Of a DNA stretch of 64,000 bases, positions 44,771 to 54,210 are shown in pieces (within the stretch, counting starts at the first letter, position 1; every line of letters starts with the position of its first letter). The notes beneath the pieces were generated by a model. That model saw only the letters and a program-made list of their open reading frames with translations, ran no database searches and was not told the origin of the DNA. This stretch comes from Fischerella sp. CENA71. GTDB lineage: Bacteria; Cyanobacteriota; Cyanobacteriia; Cyanobacteriales; Nostocaceae. The stretch spans positions 186,001 to 250,000 of the forward strand of contig JANBVI010000064.1 of assembly GCA_024239075.1 (NCBI GenBank), written 5' to 3'. Both the position numbers and the translations under genes were made by a program.

Positions 44771-46828
44771 ATGCTGATCTCCCCTGATTTGAGCTTTTCT
44801 CGCACCTTGCCTTTAGATGTATTTAATCAGCTTGGCGAATTGTTAGAGCAAATGGCTCAAGCAGTAGAAGGTGAGTTTGTGGTTCTGACAGAAGCTGTGC
44901 TGAAGCGAATTAGTATACCTGAAGAATGGCAGACGCAAAGATTTACAGTTGTCATTTCTAAGGGTTTTAGTGCTTTGATGGTAGGTTTTCCAGAACAAAG
45001 GGAAGATTTTTGGGAACAGTTGGATGTCAAGTTAACCTTTAGTTGTGAAGCGATCGCCTCTTTCTTGACAAAGATCAGAGATTTATTTACACATAATTCT
45101 CCCCAACAACAGAAAATTGATTCTTTTTGTCAACTGCTTGCTCCTAATGAGGTCAAACTCCAAAGTCAGTTTACGCTGTTATTGTTAGATTTTTTCCTGC
45201 GACAGCCCAATCAGGAAGTAATACAACCACAAGCCTCAACAACTCCTGTTGCTTCTGTTTGTCAGCCAGTGGAAAATGCCCTTAACAAACAACTTGCTCA
45301 AGAGCGGCTATTGAATCAGATTACAACTCAAACTCGCCAAAGCTTAGATTTGTCGGTAATTATGGTAACAGCAATTGAGCAGGTGCGAAAGTTTTTAGAA
45401 TTAGATCGGTTAGTAATTTGTAAGTTAGTTTATCCACAAGCGGCACAGCTTTCCAACAGTCTTGATAATTTGAATACTAATAATTTGCCTTCTAGGCTAT
45501 TTTCTTCAGAGAAGTTCTTCAGTGATGTGAGCAAGTCAAAGCCAAGACAACCAAATTATCCATCATTAAACGGTGGAGATTTTAGCTTCGGAATTCCAAA
45601 GTTTGGTGAAGAAAAAAACCACGCTTCAAATTTTTCCTCTTCACTGAATTTAGGACAATCTTCCAATTGTGTAATTTATGAATCCCGGATCGACGATACT
45701 GTTCCTTCTGTATTGAATTATATGGAAGAATACTGCTTTGTACCTCACTCCCCGTGGTGGGAAAAGTATCGCCAGGGATTTACTGTCGCTGTCGATGATG
45801 TTGAAAAAACTTATGCTTTAGAAGAGTGTTTATTGAATGCTTTAAGAACTATCAAAGTTCGCTCAAAGTTCATTGCTCCAATTGTATTTGAAGAGCAACT
45901 TTGGGGGTTATTAATTGCTCATCAGTGCAATACACCACACAATTGGAATGAAAGTGAAAAAAATCTTTTAACTTCTGTTGCGGAACAATTAGCGATCGCA
46001 ATTCATCAAGCCGAGTTAATGCGATCGCTTACTCAAGAAAAACACACTCTAGAACAAAGAGTAGTTGAACGCACTGTAGCCCTCCATGACGCTTTAGTCG
46101 CGGCTGAAGCTGCTAGTCGTCTCCGCAGTGAATTTCTTGCTACCATCAGCCATGAACTGCTGACTCCTTTGACTTACGTAATTGGGATGTCTGCAACTTT
46201 ACTACGTTGGTCTTTTGGAGATTTAAATCAACGCCAACGAGAATACCTGCAAACTATTCATGATAGCGGCGAACATCTATTAGAAATGATTCATGATATT
46301 CTGGATTTATCCCAGATTGAAGCAGGAAAAGCTGTTTTAAATATTACAGAATTTTCTTTGGTAAAAATAGCTGAAAATATAATTGCATCGTTATTGGAAA
46401 AAGCTACCAGCCAGCAAGTAACTTTGAGACTAGAATTACTTGTCGATCAAAAAGGCGATCGCTTTACTGCTGATGTCAGAAGAGTAGAACAAATTTTGTG
46501 GAATCTTTTAAGTAATGGAATCAAATTTACGCCTGAAGGTGGAAATGTCACTTTACGCCTGTGGATGGAAGATGACACTGCTGTATTTCAAGTCGAAGAT
46601 ACTGGAATTGGCATTCCTCAAGAACAGTTACCACTGCTGTTTGAAAAATTTCATCAACTAGATACCCCCTACCGTCGCCGTTACGAAGGTACGGGACTCG
46701 GTTTAGCATTAACTAAACAACTTGTAGAACTACATCGGGGTCGAATTGAAGTAGAATCTACTGTTGGTGTTGGTTCAATTTTTACAGTTTGGATACCAGT
46801 TCAACCAGAGCCAGCCATTCAATTTTAG
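44771..46828 (+). CDS. Sensor histidine kinase with GAF domain
   Basis: A 685-residue cytosolic kinase. Residues 1-140 are an unrecognised N-terminal domain. A GAF domain (about 180-420) follows, interrupted by a low-complexity Ser/Asn-rich stretch (about 235-300). Then a coiled coil (about 420-450), HisKA with His461 (FLATISHELLTPLTYVIG) and HATPase_c (NLLSNGIKFTPEGGNV, DTGIGIPQEQLPLLFEKFHQ, YEGTGLGLALTKQLVELHRG). No bilin-binding Cys pattern is evident in the GAF, so a non-light ligand or dimer contact is likely. It is divergent from cobN by 93 bp; no response regulator is adjacent. Confidence 0.9.
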   Translation: MLISPDLSFSRTLPLDVFNQLGELLEQMAQAVEGEFVVLTEAVLKRISIPEEWQTQRFTVVISKGFSALMVGFPEQREDFWEQLDVKLTFSCEAIASFLTKIRDLFTHNSPQQQKIDSFCQLLAPNEVKLQSQFTLLLLDFFLRQPNQEVIQPQASTTPVASVCQPVENALNKQLAQERLLNQITTQTRQSLDLSVIMVTAIEQVRKFLELDRLVICKLVYPQAAQLSNSLDNLNTNNLPSRLFSSEKFFSDVSKSKPRQPNYPSLNGGDFSFGIPKFGEEKNHASNFSSSLNLGQSSNCVIYESRIDDTVPSVLNYMEEYCFVPHSPWWEKYRQGFTVAVDDVEKTYALEECLLNALRTIKVRSKFIAPIVFEEQLWGLLIAHQCNTPHNWNESEKNLLTSVAEQLAIAIHQAELMRSLTQEKHTLEQRVVERTVALHDALVAAEAASRLRSEFLATISHELLTPLTYVIGMSATLLRWSFGDLNQRQREYLQTIHDSGEHLLEMIHDILDLSQIEAGKAVLNITEFSLVKIAENIIASLLEKATSQQVTLRLELLVDQKGDRFTADVRRVEQILWNLLSNGIKFTPEGGNVTLRLWMEDDTAVFQVEDTGIGIPQEQLPLLFEKFHQLDTPYRRRYEGTGLGLALTKQLVELHRGRIEVESTVGVGSIFTVWIPVQPEPAIQF

Positions 46829-46975
46829 ATTTTAGATTTTAGATTTTGGATTTTGAATTTGAGATTTTGAATTTGAGATTTTGAATTTGAGATTTTGAAT
46901 TTGAGATTTTGAATTTGAGATTTTGAATTTGAGATTTTGAATTTGAGATTTTGAATTTGAGATTTTGAATTTTGG
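46825..46975. repeat. 14-bp tandem repeat array (heptad-based)
   Basis: Directly after the histidine kinase stop. It starts with three ATTTTAG heptads, then one ATTTTGG, then eight full copies of TTTTGAATTTGAGA (46851-46962) and a partial ninth. Each copy is two heptads. Long identical runs show recent expansion. It makes an artificial open frame on the minus strand that I do not call. Related AAATTCCAAATCTC heptads lie at about 17755-17780. Confidence 0.95.
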
Positions 46976-47305
46976 ATTGGCAGTATCCCAAATGTTTAAA
47001 ATCTGCTGTTGATGCAGACATGATAGGACTCTGTTTAGCTAAACTTTCAATCAACAAAGCAGTCCGATGGAAAAATCTCATCGCCAAGCATAAAAATAGC
47101 ACTCCTCCTACACCCAATTTCAAGTTTAGATGCTAGAAAATTTAATGGTTCCCGTGATTTGTAAAGGCGGTATCTCTTAATCCTGAGATGGCGTGTCAGC
47201 CTATTAATATACGAACATACGCTGTAGTCGTTGGCACTGCAATCACGGGGATTGATTATTTAGTCAAAGTGTATACGAAAGAACTATAAATCTATAAACT
47301 ACAAA
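46976..47305. other. Intergenic region without a gene
   Basis: 330 bp between the tandem array and the 47.3-kb gene. GC-mixed, with no recognisable gene, terminator or repeat. The open frame extending from the array (to 47123 on the minus strand) has no family resemblance. Confidence 0.4.
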
Positions 47306-47557
47306 TTAAAGCTCTACGGGAGCCTTGGAGACAGAAAACTCGTTGGCTAATGCAGTAGGAACTAAAGTCCAACCTGCTTTTAAAAGTTTCTGATAAGTAG
47401 CCCAACCTCTAGAACCCCCAGGGATTTTATAATCTGGTACTGCATATTGAGGAAAAGCTGTGTAAGGACGCCATGGTTGATGAGGTGCAGTTTGCAAATG
47501 CAAAATTTTAGTCTCATTTTCACCAGAGGTAGATAGCCAGCACATTCTTTGCTGCAT
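47306..47557 (-). CDS. Small hypothetical protein
   Basis: An 83-residue soluble protein, started at the ATG at 47557, where a strong AAAGGAG (47563-47569) lies 5 nt upstream; the longer frame is rejected. It is rich in aromatic and Pro/Gly residues (PWRPYTAFPQYAVPDYKIPGGSRGWATYQKLLKAGWTLVP). I recall no domain, but the Shine-Dalgarno and composition suggest a real gene, possibly a conserved cyanobacterial protein of unknown role. Confidence 0.65.
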   Translation of the reverse strand: MQQRMCWLSTSGENETKILHLQTAPHQPWRPYTAFPQYAVPDYKIPGGSRGWATYQKLLKAGWTLVPTALANEFSVSKAPVEL

Positions 47558-48151
47558 AGTAAACTCCTTTGTATTTTTATATTTAGATGCATAATGACAG
47601 ACTTTTGTCAAGCCTGACATCACCCCATTGGGGTAGTTTTTTGGCTAGTTTTACAGATGCATATACTCATATAATTCTTTCTTGAGCCTGAGTCAAAATT
47701 ACGCACCTTCATAAATAGTCAGACAGCAAAAAACAACACTTGTTTTCCACTAATGTTAAGTGCTGTAAAACAAAGTTGATGTATCGACAAATACGATTTT
47801 TTGTTTATCAAAGTTTTTTAAGTGTAATCACTTAGCTTTAATATTATTTTTTAAACATATTTACCAATTTTATTAGTTAAGTCAGGGAACAGGAAACAAG
47901 GAGTGGTAAACAGGAAAAATCAAATATACTAAGTTTTTTAAGCGCAGAGCGCAGGCTACGCCAATATAAATTAAATATAAATCCTAATATTATCTAAAAT
48001 GCTTTAGTTAAAAAAATGAATTAAATTCATAAGCGCGGCTGATAAAAAATTGCCGCTGCTTAAAAATTTCTAGTTGCACTTTTAGAATAACTGTAACTTT
48101 GCCAGATAAGAATTTACATCAGCTACGTGTCTGTGTTTTAGCATAAGTAGC
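47558..48151. other. Intergenic region with a palindrome and T-run
   Basis: 594 bp. ACCCCA-T-TGGGGT (47622-47634) is a perfect short palindrome followed by AGTTTTTT on the plus strand, terminator-like in form. No plus-strand gene is known upstream, so it may instead be an operator of the 47306 gene. A fragment of the GCGCAGAGCGCAGGCTACGCC repeat lies near 47945. No gene supported. Confidence 0.45.
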
Positions 48152-48751
48152 TTATTCCAAAGCAGGGACATAAAACTTGTCACCAACAATATCACGAATT
48201 TCTGCTACTAACTGATAGTAAGTAGAATCTGACAAAGCTGGTTTTGCATCTTCGATATTAATTGTTTCATCCAAATCAATCCATGACTTACAACCACCAT
48301 ACTCAGGTAGATATGGGATTTCCCGAACTTGGGGTAGATTGTATGTCCGCAGTAGCAGAATATATAATGGCTGACGCGCTTTCCACTTCAGGCGATCGCT
48401 AATAAAATGCTCGTTCCAAATATGAAAGGGAAGCAAAGCATTGACTATTGATGCATCACAAACTGGAAAAATATCGGTAATTTTTGCCCAGCTACCGATG
48501 CGTATTGTTTCTGGATGCCAGCCAGATGTCACGGGATAAACAAGATTAGCATACTCAGGCTTCAGTAGAAAAGGTTGTTGATGTTCGTAAGTTGGGTAAA
48601 GCAAAATCTCGTCATGAACTACTTGAAAGCGTCCATTACGTTCGTGAATACCGCCTTTGCGAAGCAGCATGATTGTTTTCCCTGCTTCTAAAGCAGTGAC
48701 AGTAATTGCCCATTCTTTGAGTGCGTGAAAAGTTGTAGTCACCATAAGCAT
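48152..48751 (-). CDS. DUF1802 family protein
   Basis: A 199-residue soluble protein of the DUF1802 family, recognised by FHALKEWAITVTALEAGKTIMLLRKGGIHERNGRF, YPTYEHQQPFLLKPEY and KWKARQPLYILLLRTYNLPQ. The role of the family is unknown. An alternative start lies two codons in (48745). No operon partner is near. Confidence 0.82.
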   Translation of the reverse strand: MLMVTTTFHALKEWAITVTALEAGKTIMLLRKGGIHERNGRFQVVHDEILLYPTYEHQQPFLLKPEYANLVYPVTSGWHPETIRIGSWAKITDIFPVCDASIVNALLPFHIWNEHFISDRLKWKARQPLYILLLRTYNLPQVREIPYLPEYGGCKSWIDLDETINIEDAKPALSDSTYYQLVAEIRDIVGDKFYVPALE

Positions 48752-49257
48752 CTACTTTAACTCTGATTTTATTTGACGCCAAGATCAATACACTATGTCA
48801 CTACCTGTGGAAATGAATTTTAGAAATATTTATAGAAAAGCACAAAAGACATAGCTGTGACTTGCAGATTCCGATGTTCCCCATATTCAGCAACTTTACC
48901 TTGAATCGGATGATACAAGTTTTGATTTTATTGATATATGCAACATTAAATCTGTTTTTTTTATTACAGCATAATGTAATCTGACATTAACCTTGAGACA
49001 GACGCTCAACTAATCAATAGAAATAAATATTAATAATAAAGTTCCATCTCTAGTAAATTCTTGTGGCTGACATTTAAGGGACTTCCAATTAAGAAATATA
49101 GGCGTTGCAAGGGATAAGGGAGACAAGGAAAAGAAATTGTATTAGATGCAGAAGTTTAATCATCTGTTTTTTGGATTTCCCTAAGTCATTTTTGTAATTT
49201 TTTGTTAAAAATTCTGCGATCTCCTTCACAAAGAATATTTTTATTTGGAATAAAAAA
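48752..49257. other. Intergenic region between divergent DUF1802 and L,D-transpeptidase genes
   Basis: 506 bp, AT-rich. It includes a GGGATAAGGGAGACAAGGA string (about 49110-49128) related to the heptad repeats. No gene or structural RNA recognised; it presumably holds two divergent promoters. Confidence 0.4.
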
Positions 49258-49806
49258 ATGAGCTTAAACAACAATAAAAGTTTGTGTTCAAAGCTTGCTA
49301 GTGTTGTTGTGATTGCTAGTATCAGTGTTGTGCTAAATATTGTCACAGAAGTTCCATTTATTAGCACAGCATACTCCCAAATAGAAGCAAAATCTTCAGC
49401 AGATTCTATAAAGCAGCCTATTAACTTAAAGATTATTATTAGCCGACGTCAAGTAATTATATATCGAGGAAAAACTCAAATCAAATCTTATCCGATTGCA
49501 GTTGGTCGTCCAGGTTGGGAAACTCCTATTGGTAATTTTCAAGTACTCAATATGACAAAAAATCCAGCTTGGATGCATCCTTTTACAGGCGAATCTATCC
49601 CAGGAGGAAGTCGTAAAAATCCTCTTGGTCCCTACTGGATTGGATTTTGGACAGATGGTACTAATTGGATTGGTTTTCATGGTACTCCTGATCCTGAATC
49701 AGTTGGAAAAGCAGCTTCTCATGGTTGTATTCGTATGTATAACAAGGATGTTCAAGAATTATTTGCTCAGGTCAATATAGGAACACCAGTAACTGTAGTA
49801 CCATAG
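49258..49806 (+). CDS. L,D-transpeptidase (YkuD family), secreted
   Basis: A 182-residue protein with a signal peptide (hydrophobic core about 13-32, cleavage near AYSQ). The YkuD domain (about 57-182) contains RQVIIYRGKTQIKSYPIAVGRPGWETPIGNF, FHGTPDPESVGKAASHGCIRMYNKDVQEL and the nucleophile Cys157 with His155 (SHGC). It can make 3-3 cross-links or attach proteins to peptidoglycan in the periplasm. Single gene. Its start has GGAATA 9 bp upstream. Confidence 0.93.
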   Translation: MSLNNNKSLCSKLASVVVIASISVVLNIVTEVPFISTAYSQIEAKSSADSIKQPINLKIIISRRQVIIYRGKTQIKSYPIAVGRPGWETPIGNFQVLNMTKNPAWMHPFTGESIPGGSRKNPLGPYWIGFWTDGTNWIGFHGTPDPESVGKAASHGCIRMYNKDVQELFAQVNIGTPVTVVP

Positions 49807-50263
49807 CTGGATAGTCTGATTCTCAACAATATATCTACCCAAAGAGCTACTCAAATTTGCAATAGTAAAAAGCCATTTTCATCAAAATTTAAATACACAA
49901 AAGCAATTCCATCTAATTTGGTAAAATTTAAATTCCATATCATCGGCTTATTCAATAAGTCGGTGATTTTGTTGTTTAGCAATGTTTGAGTAAGCTTGAT
50001 TTGCAATATTTTTGTATTTATTATCACACTTAAACTTTACTAAATTATTTTTTTTACAAATTCTAAATTTACCTCAAGACAGACGAGCAAGAAAATTAAC
50101 AAGGTTAGTTTTTAGTAATAAATTTGCAAATTTGGAAATCAAGTTAGACACTTCTGATTAAGATATTTGATTCCGTATCATAAGTTATCTAATACTTGGT
50201 TACAAATCTAGCAAATTACTCAGTAGTTGATAAGTTGTTCAGATTGAATTGCAGGAGATGAAA
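49807..50263. other. Intergenic region, nothing recognised
   Basis: 457 bp, very AT-rich, between the L,D-transpeptidase and the repeat protein. I see no reading frame with family character, hairpin or known repeat. Confidence 0.4.
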
Positions 50264-50584
50264 ATGAGCGGAAACAACAAAAATTTGCTCACAATGTTTG
50301 TTAGTTTTCTAGGAATGACTAGTACCAGCATTTTACTAAGTCTCCCAACATTCGCAATGCCCAATCCCAGTTCTCGTAGCATAGAAATTAGTGAAGTTCC
50401 TCCATCAAATAGCAGGTTATACTCCCAAAATAACGGTACTACCACAACACCGGGAACTATAAATAACGGTACTACCACAACACCGGGAACTATAAATAAC
50501 GGTACTACCACAACACCGGGAACTACAGATGGTCAAAACACAACAGGTGGACAAAATAATCGTAATATCAGAGCATTATGGTAA
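50264..50584 (+). CDS. Small secreted protein with Thr-rich tandem repeats
   Basis: A 106-residue protein started at the ATG at 50264, with CAGGAGAT (50251-50258) upstream. The N-terminus is a signal peptide (basic, then LLTMFVSFLGMTSTSILLSLPTFAM). Residues about 56-88 consist of three identical 11-residue units NNGTTTTPGTI (the last ending in TD). No domain recognised. Thr-rich repeats could be flexible or cross-linking spacers in the periplasm or sheath. Function unknown. Confidence 0.6.
   Translation: MSGNNKNLLTMFVSFLGMTSTSILLSLPTFAMPNPSSRSIEISEVPPSNSRLYSQNNGTTTTPGTINNGTTTTPGTINNGTTTTPGTTDGQNTTGGQNNRNIRALW
50429..50527 (+). repeat. 33-bp tandem repeat, three copies, within a gene
   Basis: Unit AATAACGGTACTACCACAAC + ACCGGGAACTATA, copies at 50429-50461, 50462-50494 and 50495-50527, identical except the last bases. 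Codes for an 11-residue Thr-rich unit. Almost no drift, so recent duplication or strong homogenisation. Confidence 0.93.
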
Positions 50585-51047
50585 ATTGCAGGGCAATTTT
50601 CTAGCTCCATCAGACTGACAAGTTTGTTGATATTGCTGCCTTTTGTTGCATCAAAAAACTTTCTCCAAAAAATAACCTCCTGATAACTATTAGCGAAATC
50701 TAAGTAGTTATCAGGAGTATTTAATATGTTTGGGAATCCGGTTGAATTTATCAACTTATTTGTTGAACCAAGAAACGGAGAACAGAAAGTGTGGTGAGTT
50801 TTTTAAATTAAATCCAACTCATATATATTTTTTACATATTAGTTATAGGACTAAAATATATTGGACATTATTAACTGACTTCTCTATTGTAGTGATTAAG
50901 GCAACAGACATAATCCAACTGTAATATAACCTTTCAAGTTCAGAAAGGTCATAAAAAGCTCTCGCCATAAGCATTTTGCTTATCGGTGAGTGATGAACTA
51001 TTTTTGATACCATCTAAAAAATGCGACGGCTTAAAACAGGTTCAAGT
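50585..51047. promoter_or_regulatory. leuC upstream region with two strong hairpins
   Basis: 463 bp. Hairpin 1: perfect 13-bp arms CTCCTGATAACTA (50677-50689) and TAGTTATCAGGAG (50705-50717), 15-nt loop. Its 3' arm ends in the AGGAG that would serve an ATG at 50726. Hairpin 2: CTCGCC-ATAAGCA (50961-50973) pairs with TGCTTAT-C-GGTGAG (50977-50990) around TTT with a single bulge, about 58 bp before the leuC start, followed by ACTATTTTTG. Both are candidates for leader control. See findings. Confidence 0.65.
50726..50797 (+). CDS. Candidate 23-codon leader/small ORF
   Basis: ATG at 50726 to TGA at 50797, 23 residues, start MFGNPVEFINLFVEP. A near-ideal Shine-Dalgarno CAGGAG (50712-50717) lies 8 nt upstream, inside the 3' arm of the perfect hairpin 50677-50717. 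It is rich in Phe/Val/Asn and has one Leu, so it does not look like a leucine attenuator peptide. It may be chance. Included with low confidence because of the unusual site. Confidence 0.25.
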   Translation: MFGNPVEFINLFVEPRNGEQKVW

Positions 51048-52454
51048 ATGAGCAAAGGTACACTTTTTGACAAAGTTTGGGAATTACATACTGTTAGTAC
51101 ACTTCCTTCAGGACAGACACAACTATTAATAGGACTACACCTGATTCATGAAGTTACTAGTCCCCAAGCCTTTGCTATGTTGAGAGAGCGGGGTTTAAAG
51201 GTATTGTTTCCAGAGCGGACAGTCGCTACAGTAGACCATATTGTACCAACAACCAATCAGGCACGTCCTTTTGCTGATACGCTAGCAGAAGAAATGATGC
51301 AGGCGCTAGAGCAGAACTGTCAAGAAAATGGCATTACCTTCCATAATATCGGTTCTGGCAATCAGGGTATTGTGCATGTAATTGCACCAGAACAAGGACT
51401 TACCCAGCCAGGAATGACGATCGCCTGTGGAGATAGCCACACTTCAACTCATGGTGCATTTGGTGCGATCGCTTTTGGTATTGGTACTAGCCAAGTCCGC
51501 GATGTTCTCGCCTCCCAAACCCTGGCTTTATCTAAACTCAAAGTCCGCAAAATCGAAGTTAACGGTATTCTCAAACCAGGTGTTTACGCCAAAGATGTCA
51601 TCCTCCATATCATTCGTACTCTTGGCGTCAAAGGTGGTGTGGGATACGCCTACGAATACGCAGGTACTACCTTTGAGCAAATGAACATGGAAGAACGGAT
51701 GACCGTTTGCAATATGTCCATTGAAGGTGGGGCGCGTTGCGGTTACATTAATCCAGATCAAGTCACTTACCAATATCTTAAGGGTAAAGACTTTGCCCCC
51801 AAAGGCGCAGATTGGGAGAAAGCAGTTGCTTGGTGGGAGTCAATCAAGAGTGATGCTGATGCTGAGTATGATGACGTTGTAGTATTTGACGCCGCCGAAA
51901 TTCCTCCCACTGTGACTTGGGGTATTACACCCGGTCAAGGTATCGGCGTTAACCAGTTGGTACCTTCCGCCGAACAATTAGCAGAAGAAGACCGCCAAAT
52001 TGCCCAAGAAGCTTACATATACATGGATCTAGCTCCTGGTCAACCCATTCAAGGCACAAAAGTCGATGTCTGCTTTATTGGTAGCTGTACCAACGGTAGA
52101 ATTAGCGATTTGCGAGAAGCAGCCAAAGTTGCTAAAGGGCGTCAGGTTGCTGAGGGGGTCAAAGCTTTTGTTGTTCCTGGTTCCGAACGGGTTAAACAAC
52201 AAGCTGAAGCAGAAGGGCTAGATAAAATCTTTGAAGCCGCAGGTTTTGAATGGCGCGAACCAGGATGTTCAATGTGTTTAGCCATGAACCCCGACAAACT
52301 CCAAGGACAGCAACTCAGCGCCTCTTCTTCTAACCGCAACTTTAAAGGTCGCCAGGGTTCTGCTTCTGGTCGTACTTTATTGATGAGTCCAGCAATGGTA
52401 GCAGCGGCGGCGGTGAAAGGTGAAGTTTTCGATGTGCGCGAGTTGTTGAATTAG
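51048..52454 (+). CDS. leuC: 3-isopropylmalate dehydratase large subunit
   Basis: A 468-residue aconitase-family enzyme of leucine biosynthesis, started at the ATG at 51048 ([12 protein letters not shown]). The [4Fe-4S] ligands are in [10 protein letters not shown] and [33 protein letters not shown] is the substrate region. leuD follows 159 bp later on the same strand, so a leuCD operon is likely. The upstream region holds strong hairpins. Confidence 0.97.
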   Translation: MSKGTLFDKVWELHTVSTLPSGQTQLLIGLHLIHEVTSPQAFAMLRERGLKVLFPERTVATVDHIVPTTNQARPFADTLAEEMMQALEQNCQENGITFHNIGSGNQGIVHVIAPEQGLTQPGMTIACGDSHTSTHGAFGAIAFGIGTSQVRDVLASQTLALSKLKVRKIEVNGILKPGVYAKDVILHIIRTLGVKGGVGYAYEYAGTTFEQMNMEERMTVCNMSIEGGARCGYINPDQVTYQYLKGKDFAPKGADWEKAVAWWESIKSDADAEYDDVVVFDAAEIPPTVTWGITPGQGIGVNQLVPSAEQLAEEDRQIAQEAYIYMDLAPGQPIQGTKVDVCFIGSCTNGRISDLREAAKVAKGRQVAEGVKAFVVPGSERVKQQAEAEGLDKIFEAAGFEWREPGCSMCLAMNPDKLQGQQLSASSSNRNFKGRQGSASGRTLLMSPAMVAAAAVKGEVFDVRELLN

Positions 52455-52613
52455 TTCTTAGTGTCTTGGTGTCTTGGTGGTTAATAAAACATCTTTTTGA
52501 ACCACATAGACGCGCCAGCGGCTACCTACGGAAGCCACTCCGTGTCTACCCGCAGGGTAGACACAAAGACACAAAGCTTGATTTTTCCTCTACTCCTCAA
52601 TCCAAAAATTCTT
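52455..52613. repeat. Spacer between leuC and leuD with a 10-bp palindrome
   Basis: Contains GTGTCTACCC-GCA-GGGTAGACAC (52542-52564), a perfect palindrome in a region GCCAGCGGCTACC...CGGAAGCCACTCC. It is related to the element at 13497-13515. It lies between two genes that should act as one operon, so it may influence mRNA processing or stability. Confidence 0.8.
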
Positions 52614-53222
52614 ATGGTAAGCGAAGTAAAAGCAATCTCTGGACGTGGTATTTCTTTGGTAGGTGATGACATTGATACTGACCGCATCATTCCTGCCCGT
52701 TTTTTGCGCTGTGTTACCTTTGATGGTTTGGGCGAACATGTATTTGCTGACGATCGCACTGCACTCAAAGGGGAACATGCTTTTGACCAACCGCAGTATC
52801 AAGGCGCAAAGGTTTTAGTAGTTAACCGTAACTTTGGTTGTGGTTCTTCACGGGAACATGCACCCCAAGCGATCGCGAAATGGGGTATTCAAGCATTAGT
52901 AGGTGAAAGCTTTGCCGAAATCTTTTTTGGCAACTGTGTAGCGATGGGTATTCCCTGCGTTACTGCTGATTCTACTATCATCAAACAACTGCAAGAAATC
53001 ATTGTTGCCAATCCCCAAGCATCTGTGACAGTAAATTTAGAAACTATGCAGGTACAATGTGGTGATTTTTCTGCTTCCATCTCTATTGGAGAAGGTGCGA
53101 AAAATATGTTTGTTTCCGGTACTTGGGATGCTTGTGGTCAATTAGTAGCCCATGCAGATCAAATTCAGGCGACGGCGGCGAAATTACCGTATTTAAGTTG
53201 GAATCAAGTTGGCGTTAGTTAA
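52614..53222 (+). CDS. leuD: 3-isopropylmalate dehydratase small subunit
   Basis: A 202-residue protein, partner of LeuC, started at the ATG at 52614 ([32 protein letters not shown]). The longer frame would begin in repeat sequence. [14 protein letters not shown] and [15 protein letters not shown] are the family signatures. Completes the isomerisation of 2-isopropylmalate. Encoded directly after leuC. Confidence 0.97.
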   Translation: MVSEVKAISGRGISLVGDDIDTDRIIPARFLRCVTFDGLGEHVFADDRTALKGEHAFDQPQYQGAKVLVVNRNFGCGSSREHAPQAIAKWGIQALVGESFAEIFFGNCVAMGIPCVTADSTIIKQLQEIIVANPQASVTVNLETMQVQCGDFSASISIGEGAKNMFVSGTWDACGQLVAHADQIQATAAKLPYLSWNQVGVS

Positions 53223-53331
53223 GTGTTTATTGACACTCCCACGGCTATAAGCACGTGGGATTCTTGCTTCATGCGATCGCATTAATTCATGTTTCGATTC
53301 TGCAACGCCGAATTTTGAATTGTTTTGTCCC

Positions 53332-54210
53332 CTATTTTCCTCTTGTGATCTGTCGCTTTTTCTCCTCTAAACCTGCTCTTTTTTCTGGAGTGAGACAATC
53401 AAAACAGTAGGGACAACTAATACCTTCTTCATAATCAGGAGAAGTTTTATCAGCTTCCGAAATTGGGTGTCCACAACCAACACACATCTCATAGGAACCA
53501 AGTTCTAACCCGTGAGTCACAGCTACTCGTTCATCGAAGACAAAACACTCCCCTTCCCAAAGACTTTCCTCTGGAGGTACTTCCTCTAAATACTTGAGAA
53601 TACCGCCTTCGAGGTGATAAACCTCCTGAAAACCTTGCGAAAGCATAAAAGAAGAAGCTTTTTCACAGCGAATACCACCAGTACAAAATAGTGCTACTTT
53701 CTTATACTGGGTTGGGTTAAGGTGCTTGTTTACATATTCTGGAAATTGTCTAAATGATTCAGTGCTAGGATTTTGAGCTTTTTTAAAAGTGCCTATACTG
53801 AATTCATAATCGTTACGAGTATCAATTACAACTACTTCGGGATCAGAAATTATTTTATTCCAATCTTTGGGAGCAACATAAGTTCCGACTTTTTCATTGG
53901 GGTCAATATTAGGTAGTCCAATCGTGACTATTTCTTTTTTCAGGCGTACCTTCAAACGCTGAAAAGGCGTCTCTTCGGCGGTAGACTCTTTATGTTCCAA
54001 CTCAGCAAAGCGAGAATCAGACCGCAAAAAAGATAATACTGAATCAATACTCTCACGAGAACCTGCGATCGTACCATTTATACCTTCTGGGGCTACTAAA
54101 ATAGTTCCCTTGATACCTTGTGCTTGGCAATAAGACAACAAAGATTGCTGTTTTTCAACGTAATCTAGCAGTTTAACAAACTTATAAAATGTAGCAACAA
54201 CTAATGTCAT
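53332..54210 (-). CDS. trhO: tRNA uridine(34) hydroxylase / rhodanese-domain protein (TrhO)
   Basis: A 292-residue protein of the TrhO (YceA) family, making 5-hydroxyuridine at tRNA wobble position 34. It has an N-terminal ferredoxin-like part ([23 protein letters not shown]...[20 protein letters not shown]) and a rhodanese domain with the catalytic cysteine in [12 protein letters not shown]. The C-terminal CVGCGHP and CPYCFDCL cysteines form a zinc-like knuckle. Convergent with leuD. Confidence 0.92.
   Translation of the reverse strand: MTLVVATFYKFVKLLDYVEKQQSLLSYCQAQGIKGTILVAPEGINGTIAGSRESIDSVLSFLRSDSRFAELEHKESTAEETPFQRLKVRLKKEIVTIGLPNIDPNEKVGTYVAPKDWNKIISDPEVVVIDTRNDYEFSIGTFKKAQNPSTESFRQFPEYVNKHLNPTQYKKVALFCTGGIRCEKASSFMLSQGFQEVYHLEGGILKYLEEVPPEESLWEGECFVFDERVAVTHGLELGSYEMCVGCGHPISEADKTSPDYEEGISCPYCFDCLTPEKRAGLEEKKRQITRGK

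Noticed and set aside
46825-46975. CRISPR array
   Set aside because: The units are contiguous with no spacers, and there are no cas genes; it is a simple tandem repeat.
46839-47123. Open reading frame on the minus strand through the 14-bp array
   Set aside because: Its C-terminal half is only the translation of the tandem repeat (SKIQNLKFKIS units) and the rest has no family resemblance.
47622-47640. Rho-independent terminator on the plus strand
   Set aside because: Form is right (palindrome then T-run) but no plus-strand gene lies upstream to be terminated; left as an unassigned palindrome.
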